A DNA stretch of 64,000 nucleotides from JBAQMG01 sp049302575. GTDB taxonomy: Bacteria; Bacillota; Desulfitobacteriia; Desulfitobacteriales; Desulfitobacteriaceae. The notes below the pieces were generated by a model. That model was given only the letters and a program-made list of their open reading frames with translations. It made no database searches and had not been told where the DNA came from. Every line of letters starts with the position of its first letter. Positions within the stretch are counted from its first letter, which is position 1. The stretch covers positions 62,001 to 126,000 of the forward strand of contig JBAQMG010000110.1 of the NCBI GenBank assembly GCA_049302575.1, given 5' to 3'. The translations under genes were made by a program, and so were the position numbers. Shown here in pieces: positions 26,536 through 34,641 of the stretch.

Positions 26536-26846
26536 GTGGTAGACAACAAGAGGATACAGCGTGAAAAGAAAACGGTTGAAATGATGCTGAAGATTTATTG
26601 CCAAAAAAACATTATTCTCAAATTGACCTTTGCGAGGATTGTCAGACACTTAAAAATTATGCACATAAACGACTTGACCGCTGTCAATTTGGAGAAAATA
26701 AACCGACTTGTGGTAAATGCTCTGTACATTGCTATAAGCAGGCTCAACGTCAGAAAATTATCAAGGTAATGAAGTTCGCTGGACCTAAAATGTCGAAGAT
26801 AATGAAAGGTCAAGCACAACAAGGTGGTGAGGGGAATTCTATTTGA
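26536..26846 (+). pseudogene. YgbA-like (nitrous-oxide-stimulated promoter family) gene, frameshifted
   Basis: The protein family is small and cysteine-rich, with unknown function; in enterobacteria the gene is under nitrosative-stress control. The N-terminal part (GTG 26536, KRIQREKKTVEMMLKIYCQK) is in one frame, while the core with LCEDCQTLKNYAHKRL, CQFGENKPTCGKCSVHCYK and MKFAGPKMSKIMKG is in the next frame. The switch is at seven A residues, 26603-26609; eight would join the frames. It may be a sequencing error, a true mutation or a site of transcript slippage. The 3' end overlaps the cls start by 23 bases, suggesting coupled expression when intact. Confidence 0.8.
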
Positions 26847-28266
26847 GGTTATTTTACTAATAACTTTTTTACAGGTGATTTTCTTAGGTACAGTTATCTT
26901 TTTTGAAAATAGAGATCCAGCCAAAACCATAATTTGGCTATTGGTTCTTGGATCGCTTCCGATTTTTGGGACGCTCCTTTATTTGGTATTTGGACGGGTC
27001 GTTCGAAAACGGAGGCTTTTTCGCCGTAGACATTTTGGTAATAACAGGCTCGAACAAATTCTTCAAAATGAGCGAAGTAAATTGACCGCTGATGATCTTA
27101 ACATGGAGAGCGCTTTGCCAAAAAAAAATAAACTGGTTAGACTTTTGTTTAATGATAATCTAGCCCCTCTGACAGTCAATAATCATTCAGAAGTTCTTAC
27201 GAATGGGGAAGAGACGTTTAAAGCAATCTTTGTAGCTTTGAAAACTGCTAAGAATCATATTCATTTGGAGTATTATATTTTTAAAGATGATCTGGTAGGT
27301 AGGGATATTCAAAATATTTTAATTACAAAAGTCAGTGAGGGTGTTAAGGTTCGGGTTTTACTTGATGGTTGGGGAAGTATAACAATGGCTAAACGCTTGC
27401 GAGAGTTAAAGAGGGCTGGGGTTGAAACAGCCTGGTTTTCACCAATTCGTTTTCCTTTTTTATCCAGCCAACTAAATTTGCGTAATCATCGGAAAATCAT
27501 TGTTGTGGATGGTCAGGTGGGTTTTGTTGGGGGGCTGAATATTGGGGATGAGTATTTGTCCCGGAGCAAACGATTTGGATTTTGGCGGGATACTTTTTTA
27601 AAATTAGAAGGGGAGTCTGTTCACCTACTACAAAAGGTATTTATACATGATTGGTATTACGTCAATCGTGAAAAACTTCATGGACGAAAGTATTTTCCTA
27701 AACCTAAGCTAGTAGGGAATCAGCTAATTCAAATTGCGGCAAGTGGTCCTGATTCGGATTGGGAGACCATTTTACAAGTTTTTTTTGCTTCAATGGCTGG
27801 CGCTGAAAAAACTATCTACATCGAGACACCCTACTTTATACCTGATGAAAGTACATTAATGGCCCTAAAAACAGCGGCCTTAAGCGGTTTAGATGTTAAG
27901 ATAATTTCTCAAGGTATTCCTGATCACAGACTGACTTACTGGGCTTCCCATTCCTATTTTGAACAGTTACTTGCTGCAGGTGTGCAGATTTTCCAGTATC
28001 AAAGGGGAATACTTCATGCCAAAATCTTGATTGTTGATGGGCAATTAGGAAGTGTTGGATCGACAAACTTTGATACTCGAAGTTTTCGTTTGAATTTTGA
28101 GATTAGTGCCTTTATTTATCATAGCGATTTTGCGATGCGTCTGGAAAGAGATTTTAATCAAGATCTGGAGGACAGCGCTGAAATAATTTTTGAACAATTT
28201 CAGCAACGTCCGTGGACAGAGCGTTTTAAAGAATCTAGTGCGCGTTTGTTATCACCTTTGTTATAA
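26824..28266 (+). CDS. cls: Cardiolipin synthase
   Basis: A phospholipase D-superfamily enzyme that condenses two phosphatidylglycerols to cardiolipin at the membrane. Two N-terminal hydrophobic segments (about 5-22 and 32-55) are followed by two HKD motifs: NHRKIIVVDGQVGFVGGLNIGDEY in the first half and HAKILIVDGQLGSVGSTNFD in the second. The length of 480 residues is standard. The GTG start at 26824 overlaps the ygbA-like gene. The hexokinase gene follows 24 bases after the stop, which suggests a shared transcript although no functional link is obvious. Confidence 0.95.
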   Translation: MVRGILFEVILLITFLQVIFLGTVIFFENRDPAKTIIWLLVLGSLPIFGTLLYLVFGRVVRKRRLFRRRHFGNNRLEQILQNERSKLTADDLNMESALPKKNKLVRLLFNDNLAPLTVNNHSEVLTNGEETFKAIFVALKTAKNHIHLEYYIFKDDLVGRDIQNILITKVSEGVKVRVLLDGWGSITMAKRLRELKRAGVETAWFSPIRFPFLSSQLNLRNHRKIIVVDGQVGFVGGLNIGDEYLSRSKRFGFWRDTFLKLEGESVHLLQKVFIHDWYYVNREKLHGRKYFPKPKLVGNQLIQIAASGPDSDWETILQVFFASMAGAEKTIYIETPYFIPDESTLMALKTAALSGLDVKIISQGIPDHRLTYWASHSYFEQLLAAGVQIFQYQRGILHAKILIVDGQLGSVGSTNFDTRSFRLNFEISAFIYHSDFAMRLERDFNQDLEDSAEIIFEQFQQRPWTERFKESSARLLSPLL

Positions 28267-28290
28267 GCTGAAAGTTCAAGGGGGAACTAG

Positions 28291-29616
28291 ATGAAGAAGC
28301 TTGAAAGTGAGTTTGTCATATCTACAGTCCAAATTAAGGAGATTGCCTGGAAATTCCAAAGAGCAATGGAGTTAGGTCTATCCGGAGAGCAGAGTTCTTT
28401 AAAAATGTTACGTTCTTTCTTGAGGCCACCGACTGGGGAGGAAACTGGGAACTATCTTAGTCTGGATTTTGGAGGGACAAATGTTCGGGCAGCCCTGATT
28501 GAACTTTGCGGGCAGGGTCAGTTTAGGCAAATTAGTTATAAAGCAGACCTCTTGTTAGATCCAGTGACTGGGTATGATTTAGGCTCCGCGGATGTAGCAG
28601 CGGAAGAATTGAATTCTTTCCTGGCTGGGCTTATTGACGACGTTTTAAAGACTTTACCTGAAGGTAATTATGGTTTGGGATATACCTTCTCGTTTCCTTG
28701 TGACCAAGTGAACCTCCAACAAGCCCGCTTGCTTAGTTGGGTAAAAGGATTTCAAACCAAAGGTGTTGTAGACCAAGACATTGGAAAATTACTCCGAAAT
28801 GCTTTAAACAAGCGTAATCTTCAAGACAGAGTTACACTTAAAGCAATTCTTAATGACACGGTTGCAACGTTATTAAGCGCAAAGTATCGGGACAAAGAGG
28901 TCGACATAGGCTCGATTATAGGTACTGGACACAATACTTGCTATTTGGAACCTCATGAGCCCATCTGCAGCGAGCCCATGATCATAAACGTGGAAGCAGG
29001 CAATTTTAATGAAATTGCCTTGAACAACTATGATCAACTGTTAGACCGTCAGAGTGAAAACCCTGGAGAACAGTGCCTCGAAAAGATGGTTTCAGGCAAA
29101 TATATTAGCGAACTTTTTCGTCTGATCAGCTTTGACTGGATCGAACAAGGGCTACTTCTTAAAATCAGGGATAAAAAGTTTTTTGCTGAGCCCTATTCCC
29201 TAAGAGGGGAAGATTTATCTGAACTCCTAGCGGATAGAACTGTTAAATTATCCGGGGTTGCAGCTTGGCTAGGGAAGTATAGTGCCGGGGTTAATAGTAC
29301 TCTAGAATCCCGAAGAAACTTTGTTAAAATCGCTGCACTTGTCGCTTCGCGTTCGGCACGCTTAGTCGCTGCTACGTATATAGGAATCGTGCTCCAGCTT
29401 GATCCATTAGTGAATCGTAAACACGTAATTGCTGTCGATGGATCTTTATATGCCAAAATGCCTGGTTATGCAGCGCACCTTAATAGGGCCTTGCAAGAAA
29501 TATTAGGATCAAAAGCTGAGAGTGTCACTATCAGAGCAAGCCAGGGAGGTTCAGTTGTGGGAGGAGCAATTGCAGCGGCTTTGGCTTTAACGCCGAATAC
29601 ATTATCCGAAGATTAA
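28291..29616 (+). CDS. Hexokinase of the eukaryotic type
   Basis: Predicted ATP-dependent sugar kinase of the hexokinase family best known from eukaryotes (hexokinase_1 and hexokinase_2 domains), not the bacterial ROK or Glk types. Motifs in order: DFGGTNVR at 59-66 (phosphate 1), TFSFPCDQ and LLSWVKGFQTKGV (sugar binding), AILNDTVATLL (catalytic Asp), GTGHNTCYLE, and AVDGSLYAKMPGY (adenosine region). The length of 441 residues equals one eukaryotic catalytic half. AAGGGGGAACTAG precedes the ATG. Such proteins are rare in bacteria, though known in some Clostridia, so ancient transfer is a reasonable inference. The sugar cannot be fixed from sequence. Confidence 0.87.
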   Translation: MKKLESEFVISTVQIKEIAWKFQRAMELGLSGEQSSLKMLRSFLRPPTGEETGNYLSLDFGGTNVRAALIELCGQGQFRQISYKADLLLDPVTGYDLGSADVAAEELNSFLAGLIDDVLKTLPEGNYGLGYTFSFPCDQVNLQQARLLSWVKGFQTKGVVDQDIGKLLRNALNKRNLQDRVTLKAILNDTVATLLSAKYRDKEVDIGSIIGTGHNTCYLEPHEPICSEPMIINVEAGNFNEIALNNYDQLLDRQSENPGEQCLEKMVSGKYISELFRLISFDWIEQGLLLKIRDKKFFAEPYSLRGEDLSELLADRTVKLSGVAAWLGKYSAGVNSTLESRRNFVKIAALVASRSARLVAATYIGIVLQLDPLVNRKHVIAVDGSLYAKMPGYAAHLNRALQEILGSKAESVTIRASQGGSVVGGAIAAALALTPNTLSED

Positions 29617-29647
29617 AAGACTTAGCTTTAAGAAAGGATGAGAGATT

Positions 29648-29806
29648 TTGTCAGAATATAGGGGGGTAACTGTTGTCCGAGAGGCTAACGTATATTTTGA
29701 AGAGAAAGTAACCAGTCGAGTGATTAAATTTAATGATGGTTCACACATGTATTATCGCCGTGTATCCTGTTATCATGGATTCGGCGATTTTTTGTTGTTT
29801 GGATGA
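29648..29806 (+). pseudogene. Truncated PpnP-like (DUF1255) nucleoside phosphorylase gene
   Basis: A TTG-started frame with a fair ribosome site (AAAGGA) encodes 52 residues. The first 32 (GVTVVREANVYFEEKVTSR and FNDGS) match the start of PpnP, a pyrimidine/purine nucleoside phosphorylase of about 95-105 residues. After that the conserved LGIMLPGEYEFGT part is missing from all three frames, and the frame ends at TGA 29804-29806. It therefore looks like a 5' stub left by a deletion. The expression signals survive, so a short peptide may still be made. Confidence 0.6.
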
Positions 29807-29921
29807 TCAAGTCTAAGAATAGAAATAATTATTGAGCAAGAATTTTCTGCTGCCTAAAGAGTATAAACTATTTCTTGATTTGGAATAGCTAATTTTATAA
29901 GGTTAGAAAGGATTGAAATCA

Positions 29922-31124
29922 ATGGGTAAAATAATTGTGGTAGGTGGTAACTTTGCGGGGTTAACAAGTGCCCTAGAGCTAAAGCGAAAACTAGGTAACA
30001 GCCATGAAGTAATCATGATTTCTAAATTACCATATTTTCTGTTTGTTCCGTCCTTGATTTGGGTTCCATTGGGAAAGAGAGAAATAAACGATATTATTGT
30101 ACCCTTAGAACCTGTAACTTCTAAAGCACAAGTTGATTTCATTTGCTCAGAAGTTACGCAAATATTACCTGAAGAGAAAATTGTCAGATGCCTGGATAAA
30201 GATTTTAGTTACGACTATTTAATAATTGCTACTGGTCCAGAATGGAGCTACAACCAAGTGGAGGGCATAGGACGGGAAAATAACATTTCATACATCGTCA
30301 CACCCGAGACTTCAATGGAAACCCGTAAACGTTGGACTCAATTTATGAAGAATCCTGGTCCGGTGGTTATTGGCGCAACTCAAGGTGCGCAGTGTACTGG
30401 ACCGGCTTATGAATTTCTGTTTAACTTTGAGAAACGATGCCGAGATGTAGGTATTAGGCATAAAGTAGATATTACGTTTATTACCCCTGAACCTTTTCTT
30501 GGACACTTGGGTATGGAAGGAATCACTGGCAGTAACGTTATCCTAAAAAAACTTTTACCTATTTTCAAGATTAGCTATATAATTAACTCGGAAATCGAAA
30601 AGGTTACGGGCGAAACTATTCAGCTTAAAACTGGGCAAAATCTTCCCTTTCAATTTTCCATGATCATGCCAATTTTTAAAGGAGCGAAAGTTGTCAGAAA
30701 TTCAAAGGACTTAGGAAATGATAAGGATTTTCTACCAGTTAACGATGCATATCAACATAAAACCTATCCAAATATTTTCGGTGTAGGTATAGCTGCTGAT
30801 TATCCAGTTCAATTTAAGACTCCCGTGCCAGTAGGTTTGCCAAAAACCGGATACGCGGCCGATGTATCTGCGAAAACCGCTGCCGAAAACATAGTGAGGT
30901 TAATAAATGGAAACAATCAGTTAAAACAAAAACCGATGGGTAATATCCCGGATTTGTGTATTATGGATGCTGGTGATAAAGAGATGTTTAGCATAGCCGA
31001 TAGGCTTCTTAAACCGCGTAAGTTTTCCATTGTCTTACCTAACCCTGTTTACGATATTGGCAAAATAATATTTGAAAAATATTACTTATGGAAAGTAAAA
31101 CGTGGCTATAGCTGGATGCCTTAG
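29922..31124 (+). CDS. NAD(P)/FAD-dependent oxidoreductase, sulfide:quinone reductase-like
   Basis: A 400-residue flavoprotein. The FAD-binding glycine motif (VVGGNFAGLTSALEL) is at 6-20, a second one at PVVIGATQGAQCTGP around 145, and the third FAD segment GVGIAADYPVQF in the C-terminal half. The cysteine in QCTGPAYEF matches the redox cysteine of SQR-type enzymes; the C-terminal redox cysteine is less clear (DLCIMDAGD is a candidate). It would oxidise sulfide, pass electrons to quinone and sit on the membrane surface. A general NADH dehydrogenase-like role remains possible. ATG 29922 has GAAAGGA nine bases upstream, better than the TTG at 29913. Confidence 0.78.
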   Translation: MGKIIVVGGNFAGLTSALELKRKLGNSHEVIMISKLPYFLFVPSLIWVPLGKREINDIIVPLEPVTSKAQVDFICSEVTQILPEEKIVRCLDKDFSYDYLIIATGPEWSYNQVEGIGRENNISYIVTPETSMETRKRWTQFMKNPGPVVIGATQGAQCTGPAYEFLFNFEKRCRDVGIRHKVDITFITPEPFLGHLGMEGITGSNVILKKLLPIFKISYIINSEIEKVTGETIQLKTGQNLPFQFSMIMPIFKGAKVVRNSKDLGNDKDFLPVNDAYQHKTYPNIFGVGIAADYPVQFKTPVPVGLPKTGYAADVSAKTAAENIVRLINGNNQLKQKPMGNIPDLCIMDAGDKEMFSIADRLLKPRKFSIVLPNPVYDIGKIIFEKYYLWKVKRGYSWMP

Positions 31125-31262
31125 ATTTTGAAAGTCGATTTGCCGTGCTATTGACAATAGGTGTAGTGATATCGCCGGTGCTCTGGTTTCAGGGATGCTT
31201 GATGTTATTATTTGTGGAAAATATATGATAAGGAGTTTGTGTAAGAGTGGACTACAGGTTTA

Positions 31263-31293
31263 GGACCGGTCAGACTTGCATTTTGGCCGGTCC
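31263..31293. other. Inverted repeat beyond the octapeptide-repeat gene
   Basis: GGACCGG pairs with CCGGTCC around a 17-base loop. It lies between the converging flavoprotein and octapeptide-repeat genes. No T run follows on either side, so termination is only possible, not shown. Confidence 0.5.
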
Positions 31294-31312
31294 AGATAAG
31301 ATTCAATGCTAT

Positions 31313-31564
31313 TTAAGGTAGACCTAAACGTCGCAGTAAAGGGGCACTTGCTCGTTTTAACATAGGTAAGCCTACACGTCGTAGAAGTGGTAGACAAACC
31401 CAATGGATAAGCGGAGGTCCAATCCTCTTGGCAATAGGCGGTCCTAACCTTTGAGCAACATGTGGGCCGAAGTGCCTAACCAGAAGTGGACCAAACTGCC
31501 TAACTAAGGGTGGACCGATGCGTTGGATAAGGTTAATGCCCTGTTTGACTATTAATTGATCCAT
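31313..31564 (-). CDS. Octapeptide-repeat basic protein, unknown function
   Basis: I do not recognise a family. Of 83 residues, about 70 form nine consecutive eight-residue repeats with consensus (R/K/Q)-(R/Q/H)-(I/F/L/V)-G-P-P-(L/I)-(V/A/L), strongest in the middle and weaker toward the C-terminus. The protein is very basic, has no acidic residue beyond Asp2 and is amphipathic along each unit; there is one cysteine. The DNA repeats every 24 bases but the units differ, so selection on the protein is likely. AGGGGGAGGT five bases before the ATG is one of the best ribosome sites in the window. It has no same-strand neighbour. Membrane or nucleic-acid binding is conceivable. Confidence 0.75.
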   Translation of the reverse strand: MDQLIVKQGINLIQRIGPPLVRQFGPLLVRHFGPHVAQRLGPPIAKRIGPPLIHWVCLPLLRRVGLPMLKRASAPLLRRLGLP

Positions 31565-32010
31565 AAATTACCTCCCCCTTTTTTTAGTGAGGGTTACTTA
31601 AAAGGTCTTCTGATAATTTGACAAGACCTACAGTTTCAGGAAGAAACCCTTATTCCAGTTATTTAGCTACTATATCTAGTGGCAGAAGATATAGAAATAA
31701 CAAATCCGGCTTCTTGAAAGGAAATACTTTCCACTATAAATTATGAATTTAATGGAAAAAAGTTCCATTATAGCGGTACGCTTTTTACTTTTCCTTTTTA
31801 AAAAGTACTCTAGAATAGCAAGGATTAGCATCATTTTAATTCCAATTTATGCTTGAGAAAGTTAATATTTGTGCAAGCTTCTTTTCGCTTTTTCGGTTAT
31901 ACTATAATTATGTAGTAAGCTAGCAATAGTATAAGAATCTTAAGTATTTGATCATGTGGATATTGGAATTTGATTCACTAGTTTAGTAACTTAATAAATC
32001 GTACTCTGGG
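31565..32010. other. AT-rich gap upstream of two divergent small genes
   Basis: About 446 bases with no gene. A perfect hairpin, TAATGGAA-n5-TTCCATTA, lies at 31750-31770. A TATAAT at 31903-31908 could be the -10 for the following membrane protein, without a good -35. Nothing else is recognisable. Confidence 0.4.
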
Positions 32011-32346
32011 TTGGATTCAAGATATTTAAGGGGGTTGGGGATTATTCGTTGGGTAATAGTTCCATTATTAATTATTTTATTAAATATATTTTTTGGATAT
32101 TGGCGGGCAAATGTTAAGAAGTTTTCACTTCAATGGTTCTTATCTGTTCATCTTCCAGTTCCTTTTGTGATTTTCTTGCGTATCCATGAACATTTAGGTT
32201 GGCATTGGACGACTTATCCCTTGTTAGTAGGATCATATTTCTCCGGACAATTTATGGGTGCCAAACTTTATAGGATATGGAGCAAGCAAGCTCGTGTAAC
32301 CTCATGTCTATTATTTGACTTAGTTCGTAACTGGATGATCTCCTAG
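32011..32346 (+). CDS. Small membrane protein, unknown function
   Basis: A 111-residue protein with three likely membrane segments: about 11-30 (WVIVPLLIILLNIFFGYW), 42-57 (WFLSVHLPVPFVIFLRI) and 66-85 (TTYPLLVGSYFSGQFMG). The loops are basic, ending in KLYRIWSKQ. The name of a family does not come to mind. The start is doubtful: TTG 32011 has only CTGGG upstream, and the TTG at 32035 directly touches an AAGGGGG. It stands alone before the convergent crcB gene. Codon use and the long run of hydrophobic residues support coding. Confidence 0.55.
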   Translation: MDSRYLRGLGIIRWVIVPLLIILLNIFFGYWRANVKKFSLQWFLSVHLPVPFVIFLRIHEHLGWHWTTYPLLVGSYFSGQFMGAKLYRIWSKQARVTSCLLFDLVRNWMIS

Positions 32347-32432
32347 CATAAATCTTTGTCAATAATTGATGGATATCTTGTTGGAATTTACTTGTATATT
32401 TCTGGATCAACAAGTGGTAATGGTTTTGATAG

Positions 32433-32807
32433 CTAGATGGATCGGGCAAGACCTACTCCTAAAGCAACCCCGATAAACCCTACAAAGATGCTAAGTGTGG
32501 TATATAATCCTGCTGTCCAATAACTTCCGCCTTCAAGCAACATGATTACTTCATAGCCAAAAGTTGAGAACGTGGTGTAAGCTCCTAAAAAGCCTACTCC
32601 GATGCCTAAACGCCAAATCGGGTCGAGTGTGAACCTCTCCAGAAATAAGATGTTGAGAAAGCCTAACAAAAATGCGCCGCTAATATTGATGATAAAAGTA
32701 GGTAGGGGGAAACCTTGATTCCATTTGCTGGAGACCCAGAGACCTAAACTATAGCGTGAGAGTGTTCCTAAAGCCCCTCCCAAAGCAATAGCAAGTATTT
32801 TTAGCAT
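32433..32807 (-). CDS. crcB: CrcB/Fluc fluoride ion channel
   Basis: A 124-residue, four-helix protein that exports fluoride as a dual-topology dimer. Family motifs are clear: GGALGTLSRYSLGLW near the start, FIINISGAFLLGFL in the second helix, and GFLGAYTTFSTFGYE with the Phe-box residues in the third. The start is set at ATG 32807, which has AGAGGTG upstream; an in-frame ATG 19 codons earlier has no site and adds a non-conserved tail. Only one copy is present, so it should form a homodimer. No fluoride riboswitch signature is visible in its leader. Confidence 0.95.
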   Translation of the reverse strand: MLKILAIALGGALGTLSRYSLGLWVSSKWNQGFPLPTFIINISGAFLLGFLNILFLERFTLDPIWRLGIGVGFLGAYTTFSTFGYEVIMLLEGGSYWTAGLYTTLSIFVGFIGVALGVGLARSI

Positions 32808-33032
32808 TTTTTTCACCTCTTTGATACAGAAAGTATAACTTTTGTGTGGTAATAGTGCAACCAAGGTATTTCCTTTTCTGGGGTTTTTATAAAGATAAAT
32901 CTTCTGCTTTATTTGAGTAAAGGGAAAATCCAGTGAAATTAGTATAGGAATAATCCTAGAAATCTGTTTAAAATAATGATATTATGATAATTATATTAAA
33001 TAAATTTATTTATTATGAAGGAGGATATTGTA

Positions 33033-33167
33033 ATGGTGAAATGCGGAAAATGTGGGATTGAAGTTTCTGAAGAGGATACTTATGAAGATCAGGGTTTAAA
33101 GATTTGCGAGGATTGCAAGATGAAGGGTAGTGCTTCACCTGCCAAGCCTTGTGGTGGAGAGAGTTAG
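33033..33167 (+). CDS. Zinc-ribbon miniprotein
   Basis: A 44-residue protein with two CxxC pairs, CGKCG near the start and CEDCK in the middle, spaced as in a zinc ribbon, plus a later cysteine in KPCGGES. It is acidic between the pairs. GAAGGAGGATATTG gives a strong ribosome site, and a stable hairpin follows the stop, so this is a complete small gene. Similar short proteins occur in sulfate-reducing Firmicutes without known function. It may bind zinc and act as a protein- or nucleic-acid-binding module. Confidence 0.8.
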   Translation: MVKCGKCGIEVSEEDTYEDQGLKICEDCKMKGSASPAKPCGGES

Positions 33168-33199
33168 GTTGTAGCATAGAAGAACCTAACCTAAAGTTT

Positions 33200-33227
33200 A
33201 AACAGCTAGGCCTTGGCCTGGCTGTTT
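33200..33227 (+). terminator. Terminator of the zinc-ribbon gene
   Basis: AAACAGCTAGGCC pairs with GGCCTGGCTGTTT (one G-U) around a two-base gap. The T run is broken (TTTAATATTTGTT), so termination is likely but not ideal. Confidence 0.7.
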
Positions 33228-33525
33228 AATATTTGTTGTAGTAAAACCCCTAGTTTAACCAAGTACCAGAATTAATTATTATACCTTATAATTCAGTGGG
33301 GGGAGCGATCACCCTTCGCCGCGCAGTGTACCTTTTGCGATAGGCGACTTGGGCGAAACTCATTCTCAGCCGTGTGAGCATTCTCTATCAGTTAGAGGCT
33401 TTGGCGTTAGTCTCCACATAACACTATTTATAATTAATTTTAAAGTCCAAGAAAGGATAATTTTCACCCTAAAAGTAAACAATCTTATTGGGTAAGAGTA
33501 TATTTAAAATTAAGAGGTGTGCGCA
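33228..33525. other. Leader region of the NapC gene with a GC-richer structured block
   Basis: No gene. Bases 33300-33420 are clearly richer in G and C than the flanks and hold nested complements: TTCGCC with GGCGAA, CGCA with TGCG, and a hairpin CTCTA-n5-TAGAG followed by GGCT complementary to an upstream AGCC. It could be a structured leader RNA or a small repeat element; no known riboswitch class was matched. Confidence 0.4.
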
Positions 33526-34065
33526 ATGACTGATAAAGATGATAATCTTGATCTAGCCAATCAAGTCGCGAAAAAAGTAAAAACACGCAAAATATTTCTT
33601 ATGTTGAGTTTGTTAGTTGTACTTCTGGGGGTATCGGCCATAACAACTATGCATTTTACCTCACAACCAAATTTTTGTGCTTCTTGCCATGAGATTGCAC
33701 CTCAAGTGGTTGCTTGGGGACAAGGTCCTCATAAAGCTGTAAGTTGTTTAGAATGTCATGCTGATCCAGGGACAGTGGGGTATGTAGAACGTAAGTTGGC
33801 CAGCTATAAGGAAGTCTATGAACATTTTACCAATAAAGTTCCTAGCAAAATCAAAGCTAAGATTAATATTGCCTCTTGTATTGCGTGCCATAGTGGTAGT
33901 AACCAATATCCTAAGGCTAAGAATATCAAACTAGTATCTGGCGATCGAGCTCCGGCTATGAATCATTCGGCAATTCTTAAGAATAATACGTCTTGTTTAA
34001 CTTGTCATGGAAATGTTGGTCACCAAGCAGCCCTTACACAACAAGTACCTAATTCAGAGGGTTAA
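33526..34065 (+). CDS. NapC/NirT-type tetrahaem cytochrome c
   Basis: A membrane-anchored cytochrome that moves electrons from the quinol pool to a periplasm-side reductase. One N-terminal hydrophobic anchor spans about 23-42. Four haem motifs follow: CASCH 51-55, CLECH 74-78, CIACH 118-122 and CLTCH 157-161. The length of 179 residues is close to the short NrfH/NapC forms. The start is ATG 33526, with AGAGGTG six bases upstream, rather than GTG 33517. No nrfA, napA or other reductase gene is adjacent, so its partner is unknown. A hairpin at 34123-34156 follows. Confidence 0.9.
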   Translation: MTDKDDNLDLANQVAKKVKTRKIFLMLSLLVVLLGVSAITTMHFTSQPNFCASCHEIAPQVVAWGQGPHKAVSCLECHADPGTVGYVERKLASYKEVYEHFTNKVPSKIKAKINIASCIACHSGSNQYPKAKNIKLVSGDRAPAMNHSAILKNNTSCLTCHGNVGHQAALTQQVPNSEG

Positions 34066-34122
34066 ATTAGAGATTGAGTAGTATTCGATAGTTTCCATTT
34101 GTTACAGTTCAGTAGCAACACG

Positions 34123-34156
34123 AGCCGGTTCACACGATATTAGAGGTGAATCGGCT
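34123..34156 (+). terminator. Hairpin after the cytochrome gene
   Basis: AGCCGGTTCAC pairs with GTGAATCGGCT (one G-U) around a 12-base loop, 58 bases after the cytochrome stop. The T run after it is poor, so it may be a weak terminator or an RNA-stabilising structure. Confidence 0.5.
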
Positions 34157-34185
34157 AGCCTTGTATCTCAAAATGGTAAAGGGGG

Positions 34186-34446
34186 ATGATGAAAATACAA
34201 AATAAATGTGGAATGACCAAGGTGAGAATCTTAGAGCAAAAAACAGTGAATGGAATCCCAGTGTATTTGGGAATAGGGGTTAATCCAGGGAATTCTCCTT
34301 ACCAATTCTTTGTTGCATGGGGCGAAATAGTCTTGTCATCAGGGGTGATTAGCACGTTTAATAGTGATACTTCTGAAGATGGACAAATCTGGTTTATTGA
34401 TGAGGAAGAAGCAGAGCTAATGTATGTCAATTATAAGGCAAATTAA
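34186..34446 (+). CDS. Small protein of unknown function
   Basis: An 86-residue soluble protein that I do not recognise. It reads like a compact beta-rich fold: alternating strands VRILEQKTVNGIPVYLGIGV, QFFVAWGEIVLSSGVI and QIWFIDEEEAELMYV, with an acidic C-terminal helix. A GGGGG stretch abuts ATG 34186 and lies three bases before ATG 34189, so initiation at 34189 or even at ATG 34219 is possible. It stands between the cytochrome and the fused AbrB-RelE gene with no clear partner. No signal peptide or cysteine motif is present. Confidence 0.6.
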   Translation: MMKIQNKCGMTKVRILEQKTVNGIPVYLGIGVNPGNSPYQFFVAWGEIVLSSGVISTFNSDTSEDGQIWFIDEEEAELMYVNYKAN

Positions 34447-34641
34447 TGACCCAAACTGTGATTAGTTGATTTTTTAAAAGTAGGCATGTGATTAATGAAA
34501 TTTAGTATTCATAAATTATGATCTTGCCATAATACATCAAAGGTCTAAAAATCAGGATTAAAGGTTGGAATGAGTAGTTGGAATGACTTGCTAATAGGGT
34601 TGCATGACACATATAATATAAGAGAGAGGTGGGGATTAACC

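Noticed and set aside
26536..26769. Stand-alone 77-residue protein in the first frame of the ygbA-like gene
   Set aside because: Only its first 25 or so residues fit the family; the rest is the out-of-frame reading of the cysteine-rich core in the next frame.
32808..33000. Fluoride riboswitch before crcB
   Set aside because: The conserved fluoride-aptamer segments were not found on the minus strand in the leader.
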